From the NCBI RefSeq assembly GCF_000384075.1, contig NZ_KB913025.1, positions 188,238-252,237 of the forward strand: 64,000 nt of DNA. Direction: 5' to 3'. The stretch comes from Methylovulum miyakonense HT12 (lineage in GTDB: Bacteria; Pseudomonadota; Gammaproteobacteria; Methylococcales; Methylomonadaceae). This document shows, in pieces, positions 9,624 to 18,700 of this stretch. The notes below the pieces were generated by a model. The model had not been told where the DNA came from and did no database searches. It saw only the letters and a program-made list of their open reading frames with translations. Made by a program: the position numbers and the translations under genes. The first letter of the stretch is position 1. Each line of letters starts with the position of its first letter.

Positions 9624-10157
9624 ATGCTAGAAATCATCCTAATTTTTGCCGCAGTCACTGTCATCGTGTTTATCATTATCGCAGCCAGGCAACCGGCCGA
9701 ATTCCGGGTCACCCGGACAACCACAATTTCCGCGCCTGCCGCAGCCATATTTCCCCATGTCAACACCTTGCAAAAATGGCATGCCTGGTCGCCCTGGGCA
9801 AAACTAGACCCCAACGCCACAACCACCTTTGATGGCCCCGAATCGGGCATCGGAGCCGTCATGGGTTGGGCAGGCAACAACAAAGTCGGCGTGGGCAGCA
9901 TGACCATCACCGATAGCCACCCCGATGAATACATCCAATTCAGGTTAGATTTCCAAAAACCTTTCAAAGGCACCAACTCCGCAGAATTCACCTTCCAAGC
10001 CGATAGTGGCCAAACCAAGGTCACTTGGACGATGACAGGCCGAAACGATTTCATCAGTAAGGCAATGGGCTTGATCATGAACTGCGACAAAATGGTCGGG
10101 GGACAATTTGAAAAAGGCTTGATGAACTTAAAGTCAGTTGTTGAAGCGCTTGCTTAG
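9624..10157 (+). CDS. Membrane-anchored SRPBCC-fold protein
   Basis: A 177-residue protein with an N-terminal membrane helix (about 2-21, IILIFAAVTVIVFIIIAA) followed by a SRPBCC/START-like hydrophobic-pocket domain. Typical signs are the strand TRTTTISAPAAAIFPHV, the WHAWSPWAKLDPN segment, and the long C-terminal helix beginning MVGGQFEKGLMNLKSVVE. Proteins of this type are annotated as polyketide cyclase/dehydrase or lipid-transport family, usually without known substrate. The ribosome binding site GGGAGGAA lies ahead of the ATG. It appears monocistronic. Confidence 0.8.
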   Translation: MLEIILIFAAVTVIVFIIIAARQPAEFRVTRTTTISAPAAAIFPHVNTLQKWHAWSPWAKLDPNATTTFDGPESGIGAVMGWAGNNKVGVGSMTITDSHPDEYIQFRLDFQKPFKGTNSAEFTFQADSGQTKVTWTMTGRNDFISKAMGLIMNCDKMVGGQFEKGLMNLKSVVEALA

Positions 10158-10389
10158 CGACGGCTAACTGCCGCACAAGCCAGATAACGGGCTCCTGGAC
10201 AAAAAAAGCATCGCATTATTACCCGGCACGGAGCCAATGGCCTACCCTCCATACAAAACCCAAGCATACTTAAAGCAATAGGCCTATAGTGTGCCTTCGG
10301 GGCCTTTCAATTCGTTGGCGGCGCGCTGGAAGCAGTGGCATTTAACGGATATTAAGAAAAGCCCCATCAATCAATTTGGAGTTGACACT

Positions 10390-10494
10390 ATGAGTAAAGA
10401 ACAAAAAAGCAATAAGGAAGACAAGAAAAAACCAGCCCTCAACCCGAAAGAAAAGAAAGCCTTGAAAAAAGCCAAGAAAGATTCCAAGGATTGA
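10390..10494 (+). CDS. Lysine-rich micro-protein (34 residues)
   Basis: The ATG at 10390 follows GGAG at a 9-base spacing and opens a 34-codon gene. The product is very basic: about 15 of 34 residues are Lys, with four acidic Glu and some Asp, ending EKKALKKAKKDSKD. There is no membrane segment. Such a peptide may bind nucleic acid or ribosomes, but this is inference from charge only. A strong hairpin terminator follows about 100 bases on. Longer in-frame starts (to 10291) lack a good ribosome site. Confidence 0.55.
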   Translation: MSKEQKSNKEDKKKPALNPKEKKALKKAKKDSKD

Positions 10495-10598
10495 AAAAAC
10501 AATTTGAGCGGCATAGTTTAAGAGGCGGCGCCGCCCTGTCTCCCGGTAGGCGTGGCAAGCATTAGTAATGCGGTATCCGAAGAAAAGACGGGGATTTG

Positions 10599-10633
10599 AA
10601 AGGCTCCGTACGGAATTACCGTACGGAGCCTTT
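10599..10633. terminator. Bidirectional terminator
   Basis: A perfect 15-base stem, AAAGGCTCCGTACGG / CCGTACGGAGCCTTT, with loop AATTA. U-runs are present on both sides (CCTTTT on the plus strand, CCTTTC on the minus). It lies between the convergent micro-protein gene and the di-heme peroxidase gene and can serve both. Confidence 0.85.
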
Positions 10634-10704
10634 TGAGATGGCTGATTGGGCTTCTTAAATTGAATTTGCCAATCAACTTGCAAAGCTATGCACCATTTGT
10701 GAAA

Positions 10705-12843
10705 TTAAGGTTTGAGATAGCTTTGGAAGGGTTTTAACGGTCCTAAGGTGGTATCACGGCCATTTCTGCCAACTGCGGGAATTTGTAAATATTGGTCGGC
10801 CGCCAGTTCGGGATGCTGGATATTCGCACTTTCCTTATGCCCGTGGGGCACTATCAGCTGCGGATGGTCAAAGGGGGCCCGTTCCCAACGCACCCGTTCG
10901 TCAGTCAATGATTTTAGGAACGCCACTAAATCCGCTTTTTCCGGGCTTGAAATGCCTTGTGGAAATACCAGTGTCGCAAAATGATGGCTATTTTTAAAGT
11001 TGTTCCCTCCCCTGAAATAAAAATCAACGACTTGTTCCAGCGTCAGCAGGCTACCGTTGTGCATATAAGGCCCGGTCAGCTCGATATTGCGCAAGGTGGG
11101 CACTTTAAACGCGCCTTTGATAGCCACCAAGGCGCGGCCCTGTTTCCTTTTTTGAAGTTCCGCGAGCAACACCGGAACCGTCGGTATTTTTGCATAAAGC
11201 CCACGGGTGTCACAGCTACCGACAATATAGGGGTCATCCATCAGTTCGCTATCCAAATAATCCTGGGCAAAAGTATTGTCCATGTCGCAGGAATTGACCG
11301 CGACCGGGTCTATCATTGGCGTGCCGTTAAGCAACTTATCGAAATATTGTTGGCTAAAAGACAACGGATTGCCATAAGGGTCTTTACCACCAACACCTAC
11401 GTCATTATCCGTTGGGGCAACGCTAGTGTTAAAAAAACCTTCATCCAGCATACCGTTGACAACGCCATTCCCATTGAACGCCCCGTTCATGGTCTTACGG
11501 TTGACCAAACGTTGCGAGGAAAAATTATTGGATGGCGTGACAATGTCAGGATGGGCGGCCGTGGACAGGGTTGGCCCGGCATGGCAAACGGCGCAATGGG
11601 CGTTAAGAAAAATTGTCAGGCCGCGTTTTTGTTGCCTATCCAAACCTTCCGGCATTTTGGGGAAGCTTCCTGGCACACGGGGCGTATCAAAGGGGGTTTG
11701 GTCAGAAACCAAGGTTTGTTGGTAAAGTTGCAGGGCCAAGCCAAAAAACAAGGAAAAATTAGCTTCTTTCTGGGAATAAGGGGCGGCAGCCAGATCTGCA
11801 GGACGCCCAAAATCGCCCGTTTTTGACGACCAATAACGCGGGGCAAATGCCTTTCTGACTAAATTATCATAGGACACCCTCAAGCCTTTGCCGGAAGGGT
11901 CGCGTAGCCCGGCCAACACGCTATCTTCAGCATGGACGGCTTGTGCCGCCAATGGCTGGCGGGTCAATAATTTACGCCCGATGTCAGGGAAAGTCCGTTG
12001 CCTACAAGACATTTCGGTGTTGTTCATAGGAGGGGCAACGGCTTGCGAGGCCAAAGATGCATTTTCCAACCGGAGCGGCTGTTTGCTGACGCTTCCACCA
12101 GCTTGCACAACCCAAATACCGGCGCCCTGGTCACGCAGACCAAAAGGTGAAACCCCGTTAAAAATATTGTTGGCCCTACCATCCCAAAAGTTACGGAAGT
12201 TATAACCCGCATTAATGACGCTGGGTGCTTGGCGAGCCTGGACTTGACGGGTATTTAACGTCCCTAGATGAAAAATGTCATCGGCTCTCGGAGAACAGTC
12301 ATCGTGACCGTTTTTAGCTTGGCTGAGGCCTTCAAAACGCGACAAAAAGGTGCCTGCCGATGCAACGACATCATCCGTACTGAACAATACGGCGGAATCC
12401 CTATCGGCAGGGTTCGTCAGTTGGTAAAGCGGGAAGTCGCTACGTTTGAGGATGTAATTAGGCCCGCCGACACCACCGGATGCGGTCGCTTCAAAAGATT
12501 GCCCCGTTGTGGCGAACCGATGCAGTTTCCCTGGGGCAAGCTGGTTTTTGAAACGCCCGTCAACCCCGGCATGAAAGTGGCATGAGCCGCAAGCCATACC
12601 GTCACTGCCTACCTGGGTATCCCAGAACAGGGCCTTGCCCAACTGGATGGCCGCCGCTTTATTGGTGACAATAGGGCTGTCACCGTCAAGCAAACCGGGT
12701 GTTATGGGCATTGCAACACCCTTGAGCGGAGGTGGGGTATCACCATGTGCGCTGACCTCGGTGCTGAGGATTGCCCCCATCAACACCATGCTAGGTAGAA
12801 TAAAATGGGGCAATAGGGTGTCGGCACGCTGAGCTGTGGACAT
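10705..12843 (-). CDS. Di-heme cytochrome c peroxidase, CorB/SACCP-like (MauG superfamily)
   Basis: A 712-residue exported di-heme protein. From the ATG at 12843 the N terminus is a signal peptide (FILPSMVLMGAILSTEVSA). The two c-type heme sites are CGSCH at residues 85-89 and CAVCH in the second half (HCAVCHAGPT). C-terminal motifs such as FKVPTLRNIELTGPYMHNGS are typical of bacterial CcpA/MauG proteins; the N-terminal half is longer than in classical peroxidases. The gene lies downstream of the CorA-like gene on the same strand. That pairing is the one described in methanotrophs, where the peroxidase is surface-associated. Function is inferred: redox partner or maturation factor of the copper-binding protein. 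Confidence 0.85.
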   Translation of the reverse strand: MSTAQRADTLLPHFILPSMVLMGAILSTEVSAHGDTPPPLKGVAMPITPGLLDGDSPIVTNKAAAIQLGKALFWDTQVGSDGMACGSCHFHAGVDGRFKNQLAPGKLHRFATTGQSFEATASGGVGGPNYILKRSDFPLYQLTNPADRDSAVLFSTDDVVASAGTFLSRFEGLSQAKNGHDDCSPRADDIFHLGTLNTRQVQARQAPSVINAGYNFRNFWDGRANNIFNGVSPFGLRDQGAGIWVVQAGGSVSKQPLRLENASLASQAVAPPMNNTEMSCRQRTFPDIGRKLLTRQPLAAQAVHAEDSVLAGLRDPSGKGLRVSYDNLVRKAFAPRYWSSKTGDFGRPADLAAAPYSQKEANFSLFFGLALQLYQQTLVSDQTPFDTPRVPGSFPKMPEGLDRQQKRGLTIFLNAHCAVCHAGPTLSTAAHPDIVTPSNNFSSQRLVNRKTMNGAFNGNGVVNGMLDEGFFNTSVAPTDNDVGVGGKDPYGNPLSFSQQYFDKLLNGTPMIDPVAVNSCDMDNTFAQDYLDSELMDDPYIVGSCDTRGLYAKIPTVPVLLAELQKRKQGRALVAIKGAFKVPTLRNIELTGPYMHNGSLLTLEQVVDFYFRGGNNFKNSHHFATLVFPQGISSPEKADLVAFLKSLTDERVRWERAPFDHPQLIVPHGHKESANIQHPELAADQYLQIPAVGRNGRDTTLGPLKPFQSYLKP

Positions 12844-13012
12844 AAGAAGACCTGCTGATTGTTCTATCTTTGGGGGCAAACAGGCATTAGCAATATAAAT
12901 CTGATTTGCGACAAAAGATAAAGTGAGTAGAAAATATTAGATGGATATCGTCCGGTTGCCCCTTTGCCGTGCATATAAAGGGACAACACGGCATAAATCA
13001 AGCTGGAATGGC

Positions 13013-13663
13013 TTAAGGAGTTGTCGCTACTGGTGTGGTAACAACCACTGAGGCGTTTATGTTATGTTTTATGGTGTTGTCAACACCCACATCAGGGTTA
13101 AAGCCCCCTACCACAAAGATGTAAGGACCTGAGTTTGGTGCCTTAAACGTCAATACCAATTGGCCTGGAACGTCATCTTTTATGCCATTGAAACTTTTAA
13201 CACGTTTGCTATTGCCATCCTGGTCATAGCCAAAAGCCTTAATACGCATAATAATATTGCCTAGGCTGGCTCCAGTGCCTTCATCAGTCGCACCGAATTT
13301 AGTGAAATTGGCGTATTGTGGATAAAAATGATCCACAACGTAGGAGTCTGGAGCCGTGTCATCTTTATCACGGAACCAAACCGTAACAGCTGGATGTACG
13401 CCTATGGTTTCAGAGGTTAATTTGATGGTCACTGTTTGGCCTTTTCTAGCGACAAAGCGGCCCCAATCGGAACTATGCGTCCAACCCATATCACCAAAGG
13501 CCGGGTCGCTCCAAGCCTTACTTTTTACCGTAAAAACATCAGTGGTTCTTTTTGCCGTAAAATTGGTAATTTGGCTAGGCTGGGTTGCTGCGAAGCTTGC
13601 TGAAGCAGCGAGGAAACCCGCTGTCGCCAATAAAGTAAAGCTAGCTAATTTATTAATTTTCAT
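13013..13663 (-). CDS. CorA-like copper-repressible surface protein
   Basis: A 216-residue exported protein. I start it at 13663, where AAGGACA precedes the ATG and a clear signal peptide begins (cleavage near SFA-ATQ, residue 25); the longer frame adds a basic non-signal stretch. The mature protein has no Cys; candidate copper ligands are His63 (GWTHSSDWG), His90 (GVHPAVTVWF) and His112 (DHFYPQY), with several conserved-looking Trp (51, 61, 67, 96). In methanotroph CorA and the related MopE, copper is held by His and a Trp-derived kynurenine. I recognise the pattern and the neighbouring di-heme gene rather than a strict motif. Not to be confused with the CorA magnesium channel. Confidence 0.75.
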   Translation of the reverse strand: MKINKLASFTLLATAGFLAASASFAATQPSQITNFTAKRTTDVFTVKSKAWSDPAFGDMGWTHSSDWGRFVARKGQTVTIKLTSETIGVHPAVTVWFRDKDDTAPDSYVVDHFYPQYANFTKFGATDEGTGASLGNIIMRIKAFGYDQDGNSKRVKSFNGIKDDVPGQLVLTFKAPNSGPYIFVVGGFNPDVGVDNTIKHNINASVVVTTPVATTP

Positions 13664-14150
13664 CGATGTTGTCCTTGTATGACGCTTGGTTTTTTTAAAA
13701 GGATTAAAAAATTGCAGCCAACCCACCATTAACAGGAGCTCTGGCGCAGGGATTATCGTCCTGATTAACTATTTTTTGCAGCCAATCAGCATAGGGTAAT
13801 GTATGTTGCATTTTGCCGGCCATGGCTGTGACCCACCACGACCCAAAAAAACATCTACCTACGCATTAGACAAAGCATGATGTATGCCAAAAAATATATT
13901 CAAAAAAAACACAATATTAGCTTTTCATTAAATATAAAAACCTGTCATTTAACACAGTTCAATTAAAAACTAGGCGATATGGCGCACTTTCAGATGAAAT
14001 TACATAAAATTTGCATGGTTTTTATCCGGCAACAAACCTTAGAAAATAATTTATTCAAACAAATCAAAATATTATGATTTTATAAGATATAAAAATTGTG
14101 TCATTTGACACAGTTAAAGCGAAAAACCATGGGGTTATGGGGTGGTTACA
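13664..14150 (-). promoter_or_regulatory. AT-rich corA upstream region with a duplicated palindromic site
   Basis: A 487-base AT-rich gene-free stretch. Two copies of a related block occur: CTGTCATTTAACACAGTT at 13942-13959 and GTGTCATTTGACACAGTT at 14098-14115, each preceded by ATATAAAAA. The second contains a perfect palindrome, GTGTCA-TT-TGACAC (14098-14111). The first keeps the outer CTGT/ACAG arms. Two spaced palindromic copies upstream of a gene whose relatives are copper-repressed look like operator sites. The regulator is unknown. Confidence 0.45.
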
Positions 14151-14977
14151 CTAGGTTCTGTTGACGTTTGTCGAATAGGTTAAGATTATCCGATTTGGAT
14201 GGCATGAACCGAATAGAGCTGAGTGATGACGAGTGGGGCCGCTTATTGGCGTTCTTAAAACAATTGCCGTGCATCCATGTCGGCTGTCCCGAGCAATGCA
14301 AGCGGTTCGTTGGGGCTTGCCTGTGGATATTACGTTCGGGGGCGCAGTGGCGGGTTTTGCCGCCAACGTACGGCAAATGGAACACCATCTTCAAACGTTT
14401 CTCGCGCTGGTGCGCGAATGGGGCTTGGGAGAAACTCCTCGGATATTTTTCCGAAGCCGCTGATTTACAGGATGTTTCCATGGATGGGTCGGTAATCAGG
14501 GCACATGCCTGTGCGGCGGGGGCGGCAAACAGCTCCGACAAGGAAGAGGCGTTGGGGCGTTCCAAAGGCGGCTTTGGCTGCAAGATCCATGCGGTCTGTG
14601 ATGCCTTGGGGCTACCGGTCAGATTCATCCTGACGGGCAGCCAAGGGGCGGAGTGCAGGCAGGCTATCCCCTTGTTGGAAAACCTCAGTGCCCGCGCCGT
14701 TTTGGCGGACAAGGCCTACGACACCAATGCCTTACGGGAGTGGTTGGAAACACGGGGGATAAAAGCCGTCATCCCGCCCAAATCGAACAGGAAAGAAGAA
14801 ATTGACTGCGATTATTGCCATTATAAGGAGCGGCACGTCATCGAATGTATGTTCGGCAAGCTCAAGCACTACCGCAGGATTGCCACCAGATATGAGAAAA
14901 AAGCCATTAATTACAGGGGGATGTTGTCATTTGCATCCGTGCTCTTATGGCTCCGATGAAACGTCAACAGAACCTAG
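14151..14977 (+). mobile_element. Complete IS5-family insertion sequence
   Basis: The element is bounded by perfect 16-base terminal inverted repeats GGTTCTGTTGACGTTT (14154-14169) and its complement (14959-14974). The complementarity extends through a flanking CTAG on each side, so the duplicated target is TA or CTAG and cannot be separated from the repeat ends. Its length is about 0.82 kb and it encodes one intact transposase. It lies between the corA upstream region and the 3' end of atpG. Confidence 0.9.
14204..14959 (+). CDS. IS5-family transposase
   Basis: A 251-residue DDE transposase starting at ATG 14204 (MNRIELSDDEW); the upstream TTG at 14168 lies inside the inverted repeat. The N-terminal DUF4096-like segment carries LRSGAQWRVLPPTYGKWNT. 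The catalytic residues are in VSMDGSVIRAH, VLADKAYDTN and RHVIECMFGKLKHYRRIATR; the last is the Y(2)R(3)E(6)K-type signature. The frame is intact to the TGA in the right inverted repeat. Close to the IS427/IS1031 groups by size and signature. Confidence 0.92.
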   Translation: MNRIELSDDEWGRLLAFLKQLPCIHVGCPEQCKRFVGACLWILRSGAQWRVLPPTYGKWNTIFKRFSRWCANGAWEKLLGYFSEAADLQDVSMDGSVIRAHACAAGAANSSDKEEALGRSKGGFGCKIHAVCDALGLPVRFILTGSQGAECRQAIPLLENLSARAVLADKAYDTNALREWLETRGIKAVIPPKSNRKEEIDCDYCHYKERHVIECMFGKLKHYRRIATRYEKKAINYRGMLSFASVLLWLR

Positions 14978-15073
14978 CCAGAATGCTGGCTTACGTTAGT
15001 TAACCTAATGAGGGGGGCAAATGAAGGTTCAAAAAGCGGCGTTAAAGGTGCCAAGGAATTCGGATCCGCCTGG

Positions 15074-15991
15074 CTACCGTTTTATATTGGACAAGGCTTC
15101 AAAACCAGAGACCACATCGAACAATTCCTCGTCGATGCCGCTCTGGCGTAACTGGTGGAAAGCGCTGTGGAAATTCTCCAGCAATTCGTCAATGTTGTTA
15201 TCGGCGCGTTCCATCGCCGCCAGCCGGCTCGCATTTTCGCTGGCCAGCGATTCGGCGCACGCCCGGAACAGCGAGACAAAAAGATATTCCCGGATCAGTC
15301 CGCGTAGGGTGGCGATGTCACTGCCCATCACTTCAGGCAGGTTTTTGGTCGGCCAAGGCAATTGATAAAGCTTACGCCGCCAGTTTTCATCCAGCGGCAA
15401 CAGGCGGTGGCAAGACGGGGCGTAGGCCGCTTCGGCTGTAGGGCGGTTATAAAACAGGTAGAGCCCGGTAGCTTCGCCCTGCCCTGCGCCGAAAGTGGCG
15501 GAAGGGTCGTGGCGCGTTTCGCTCTCCACCAAAATCCGCCCGACCAACGGGGCAATGGCCTTGACGGAATTCGGTACGGCAAACAACCCTATTACCGGGA
15601 ACCCTGCGTCGGCCAAATGGGCATGGACACGTTCACCGACCGCCCAAATGTGCGGTTTGCCGGGCAGCTTCGCGAGGGTTTCAAGCGCATAACCGGCCAC
15701 CACCTCATTAAACTGCCCGACCAACCCTTGGTCAGAGCCAAACACCACCGCACCCGCCACATCAAAAGCCTTGTGCCCGTCACTCCCCCATTTCAAATTC
15801 CCTAGGCCGTTTGCCCGCAGGCAGACATTTAGCCCTAGCTCCACCGTCCGGTAGTAATCGTTCAAGGCACGTACGGATTGTTCGTATTGGCCGACACTTG
15901 AAGCGGCCAAGGCTTTCATGGTGCGGACAACAGATTGCAGGTCATCGGCGCTGTTGATTTTACGGCGCAAGTTCGCCATGTTGCCGCTCAT
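15074..15991 (-). CDS. atpG: N-type ATPase gamma subunit
   Basis: A 305-residue rotor-stalk subunit. The N-terminal helix [28 protein letters not shown] and the C-terminal helix [25 protein letters not shown] match gamma subunits, where both helices form the coiled-coil shaft. It is the last gene of the operon; its start overlaps the atpA stop by 4 bases. The sequence between is more divergent than in ordinary F-type gamma, as expected for N-ATPases. A small hairpin, AGCCAG-AATG-CTGGCT (14976-14991), follows, cut off from downstream DNA by the IS5-type element. Confidence 0.9.
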   Translation of the reverse strand: MSGNMANLRRKINSADDLQSVVRTMKALAASSVGQYEQSVRALNDYYRTVELGLNVCLRANGLGNLKWGSDGHKAFDVAGAVVFGSDQGLVGQFNEVVAGYALETLAKLPGKPHIWAVGERVHAHLADAGFPVIGLFAVPNSVKAIAPLVGRILVESETRHDPSATFGAGQGEATGLYLFYNRPTAEAAYAPSCHRLLPLDENWRRKLYQLPWPTKNLPEVMGSDIATLRGLIREYLFVSLFRACAESLASENASRLAAMERADNNIDELLENFHSAFHQLRQSGIDEELFDVVSGFEALSNIKR

Positions 15992-17574
15992 GGTTTTTTA
16001 ATCTGCACAGAAGGGGGATTTGCGGATTTGGCCTCGGGGTTTGCACCGGGCTGGAAGCGGAGCAACGCTAGCCGCGCGATTTCGATAATGGCCTGGCGGT
16101 CTGCGTCGCCCAAATTTTCGGCAACCTCCAAGCGGGCAAGCACGTCCGTTGGGATATTGACGGCGGCGCCTTGTACGGCCTTTTCAGCATCCGCCATCTG
16201 GGCTAGTGGCACTAGTTCAAAAAGCCCGGCCGTCAAAGCCAGCAGGATGGTGATTTGGGCAGGCACGGACACGGGTGCGGATTCGGCTTGTTTGAGGCAG
16301 GCGCGGATGCGTTGCCCATGTTCGATGGCCTTGCGGGTATTGTCATCCAGACGGGCGCCGAAGCGGGCAAAAGTTTCAAGTTCCTCAAACTGGGCGTAAG
16401 CCAGCTTGAGGTCGCCCGCCACCGCCCGGTAGGCCGCCCGCTGCGCCTTGCCGCCGACACGCGAAACGGATTTGCTGACATCAACGGCGGGCAGCACCCC
16501 CAATTCAAACAGCGTAGGCGAGAGGTAAATTTGCCCGTCGGTGATGGAAATCAAATTGGTCGGAATATAGGCGGAAATGTTTTGCGCTTCGGTCTCGATG
16601 ATGGGCAAGGCGGTGAGCGAGCCGCCGCCCAGTTCCTTGCGCAGATGGGTCGCCCGTTCCAACAGGCGGGAATGGATATAAAAAATGTCCCCCGGAAACG
16701 CTTCCCGGCCCGGCGGCCTACGCAACAGCAGGGAAAGCTCGCGGTAGGCGCGGGCGTGTTGGGCCAGGTCATCATAAACGATCAGCACGTCCCGTCCGGC
16801 TTCCATGAAATGCTCGGCGATACTGGTCGCGGCGTACGGTGCGATATAAGCCAAGCCTGGCGGGTCGTTGCCCTCGGTCACCACCACCACGGTGTAGGCC
16901 AGCGCACCTTTCTCCCGCAAGATGGCTACGGTTCTCGCCACAGAGGACGCCCGCTGCCCGATGGCGCAATAAACGCACACGACGTTTTGGTCATGCTGGT
17001 TAAGGATGGCGTCAAGCGCGATGGCGGTTTTGCCGGTCTGCCGGTCACCTAAAATCAGCTCGCGCTGGCCACGTCCGATGGGGATCAGCGCGTCAATCAC
17101 TTTAAGCCCGGTCTGCAGTGGTACGGTGACGGGCGCACGGTCCATAATTGACGCCGCCGGGCGTTCGATGGGCAAACGCTGGCTGGCCATCACCCGTCCG
17201 CCACCGTCGAGCGGACGGCCCAGCGGGTCGACGACCCTTCCGAGCAAACCCTCGCCGACCGCCACATCCATGACCCGCCCGGTGCGCGTGACTTCATCGC
17301 CAGCCTGCAAAGCCACATATTCGCCGAGCAGCACAACGCCGATCTCCTCCTCATCGACATTAAAGGCAATCCCAAACACACCGCCTTGAAACTTTAACAA
17401 TTCTTCATACCCCACATTCGGTAGCCCGGACACCTTGGCAATGCCCGTGGAGACCGTCATGACCCTGCCGACTTCGTGCGGGGCCAATTGCGGCGTGAAC
17501 GCTTCCCGCCCTTGGCGGATCCCGGCGAAGGTGCGTTCGAAGACTTGCTGCAAAGTATCCGATGGCACGCTCAT
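15988..17574 (-). CDS. atpA: N-type ATPase alpha subunit
   Basis: A 528-residue non-catalytic nucleotide-binding subunit of the F1 head. It has the Walker [14 protein letters not shown], the Walker B region [13 protein letters not shown], the alpha-specific segment [13 protein letters not shown], and the arginine-finger segment [14 protein letters not shown]. Overlaps: 4 bases with atpG (ATGA type) and 4 bases with atpF. The C terminus has a short extension rich in Pro and Lys. Position after a long atpF without an atpH gene is typical of N-ATPases. Confidence 0.95.
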   Translation of the reverse strand: MSVPSDTLQQVFERTFAGIRQGREAFTPQLAPHEVGRVMTVSTGIAKVSGLPNVGYEELLKFQGGVFGIAFNVDEEEIGVVLLGEYVALQAGDEVTRTGRVMDVAVGEGLLGRVVDPLGRPLDGGGRVMASQRLPIERPAASIMDRAPVTVPLQTGLKVIDALIPIGRGQRELILGDRQTGKTAIALDAILNQHDQNVVCVYCAIGQRASSVARTVAILREKGALAYTVVVVTEGNDPPGLAYIAPYAATSIAEHFMEAGRDVLIVYDDLAQHARAYRELSLLLRRPPGREAFPGDIFYIHSRLLERATHLRKELGGGSLTALPIIETEAQNISAYIPTNLISITDGQIYLSPTLFELGVLPAVDVSKSVSRVGGKAQRAAYRAVAGDLKLAYAQFEELETFARFGARLDDNTRKAIEHGQRIRACLKQAESAPVSVPAQITILLALTAGLFELVPLAQMADAEKAVQGAAVNIPTDVLARLEVAENLGDADRQAIIEIARLALLRFQPGANPEAKSANPPSVQIKKP

Positions 17575-18401
17575 TTGATGGCCTCGGCGTCAGCGGGGGC
17601 ATTTGCGGGTACTGGCTTAGGCTCGGAGCGGGCCTTAGGCTTGCATTGTTCTTCCAGCAGTCCGCCGACATTTTTTTCCAACTCGGCAACATAATCCGCG
17701 ATGCTCCAGGCGACTTTCCAGCCGTTTGCCACCAATTCAATGCCACTGATCAGGTCGGCTGAAACCTCGAAACGGATGTCGGTTTCAGCCGCCAAGGCTT
17801 CGTTGAGCGTTTGCCGTATCGCCGCGCATTGCGGTATCGGCAGTTCAAACGCGCTACGCACTATGACCGGCCCGGAAGCTACCGCAAGGGCTTCGGCAAG
17901 GCTGGTTTTTGCAGGGCCATCCAACTCCCGTAGGCGGCGGACAAACATCTCCCCCAACTGCGCTTCCAAACTTGCCGAAGCCAGGTCGCCCAGCACCTTG
18001 CGGGCTATGGCGAACACTTCCTGCTGGGTTTGGCGGCTGATCGCCTGGTTCAGGTTATGGGCATCGTTTTTCAGCGTCTCCATGCACTGGTCCCGCAACA
18101 CTTCAGCCGCCATACGTGCTGCATTTAATAAACGTTGGCGTTCGGCTTTTGCCTCACTGGCCACTTGGCCAAAGAGTTCGGCACGTTGCTGGTCGAAAAT
18201 CTGGTTCTTGTGTTGGAAGTCGTCACGCTCTTTTTGCGCTTCGGCTTTTTTCGCGTCGGCATCGGCGAGTTCTGCGGCGATCCGCCGTTCCCGTTCATCA
18301 ATGGCGTGGAGGATAGGCCGATACAGGAAGCGTTTCAGCAACCACACCAAAATGAGGAAGTTGACTGTCTGCGCACCGACGGTGAACCAATCGATGAGCA
18401 T
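17571..18401 (-). CDS. atpF: N-type ATPase b subunit with delta-like C-terminal half
   Basis: A 276-residue stator subunit, far longer than the usual 156 or so. The N-terminal membrane helix is [18 protein letters not shown], followed by a charged coiled coil (about 35-150). The second half has [23 protein letters not shown] and [19 protein letters not shown], which resemble the C-terminal part of the delta/OSCP subunit. There is no separate atpH in the operon, so the stator delta function is probably fused here. The C-terminal 35 residues are Pro/Ala-rich and probably flexible. Confidence 0.9.
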   Translation of the reverse strand: MLIDWFTVGAQTVNFLILVWLLKRFLYRPILHAIDERERRIAAELADADAKKAEAQKERDDFQHKNQIFDQQRAELFGQVASEAKAERQRLLNAARMAAEVLRDQCMETLKNDAHNLNQAISRQTQQEVFAIARKVLGDLASASLEAQLGEMFVRRLRELDGPAKTSLAEALAVASGPVIVRSAFELPIPQCAAIRQTLNEALAAETDIRFEVSADLISGIELVANGWKVAWSIADYVAELEKNVGGLLEEQCKPKARSEPKPVPANAPADAEAIK

Positions 18402-18404
18402 GGC

Positions 18405-18686
18405 TTAATGCCCCGCCGTTTGGGCAATGACATGGTTCCAGAAAGGGTTGGCGAAAATGAGGATCATCGAAACCACGAAGCAATAGATGGCGGTGGACTC
18501 GATCATCGCCAAGCCCACAAACAGCGTCCGCGTGATGGTGGCGGAAGCGTCGGGCTGTTGCGCCAGTGCGGTGAGGGCCGTCGCGACCGCCCGCCCTTCC
18601 GCCAATGCCGGCCCCATTGTGCCAAAACCGGTGGTGATGCCAGCGATGACGATTGAGGCCACCGCAATGATAGTCATGTTGTCCAT
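18405..18686 (-). CDS. atpE: N-type ATPase c subunit
   Basis: A 93-residue hairpin of two membrane helices that forms the ion-carrying rotor ring. Helix 1 has GFGTMGPALAEGRAVATALTALA with a Glu, and helix 2 has VGLAMIESTAIYCFVV, where the ES pair holds the ion-binding carboxylate. The two-carboxylate arrangement and ESTAIY are typical of N-ATPase c subunits. The family was proposed as sodium-translocating, though at least one N-type ring has been reported to be proton-coupled, so ion choice is open. The start at 18686 keeps the hydrophobic N terminus MDNMTIIAVAS. Confidence 0.94.
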   Translation of the reverse strand: MDNMTIIAVASIVIAGITTGFGTMGPALAEGRAVATALTALAQQPDASATITRTLFVGLAMIESTAIYCFVVSMILIFANPFWNHVIAQTAGH

Positions 18687-18700
18687 AGTGATTCCTTGGG

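Noticed and set aside
10957-11826. 289-codon plus-strand frame
   Set aside because: Antisense to the di-heme peroxidase; the heme motifs and full-length similarity lie on the minus strand.
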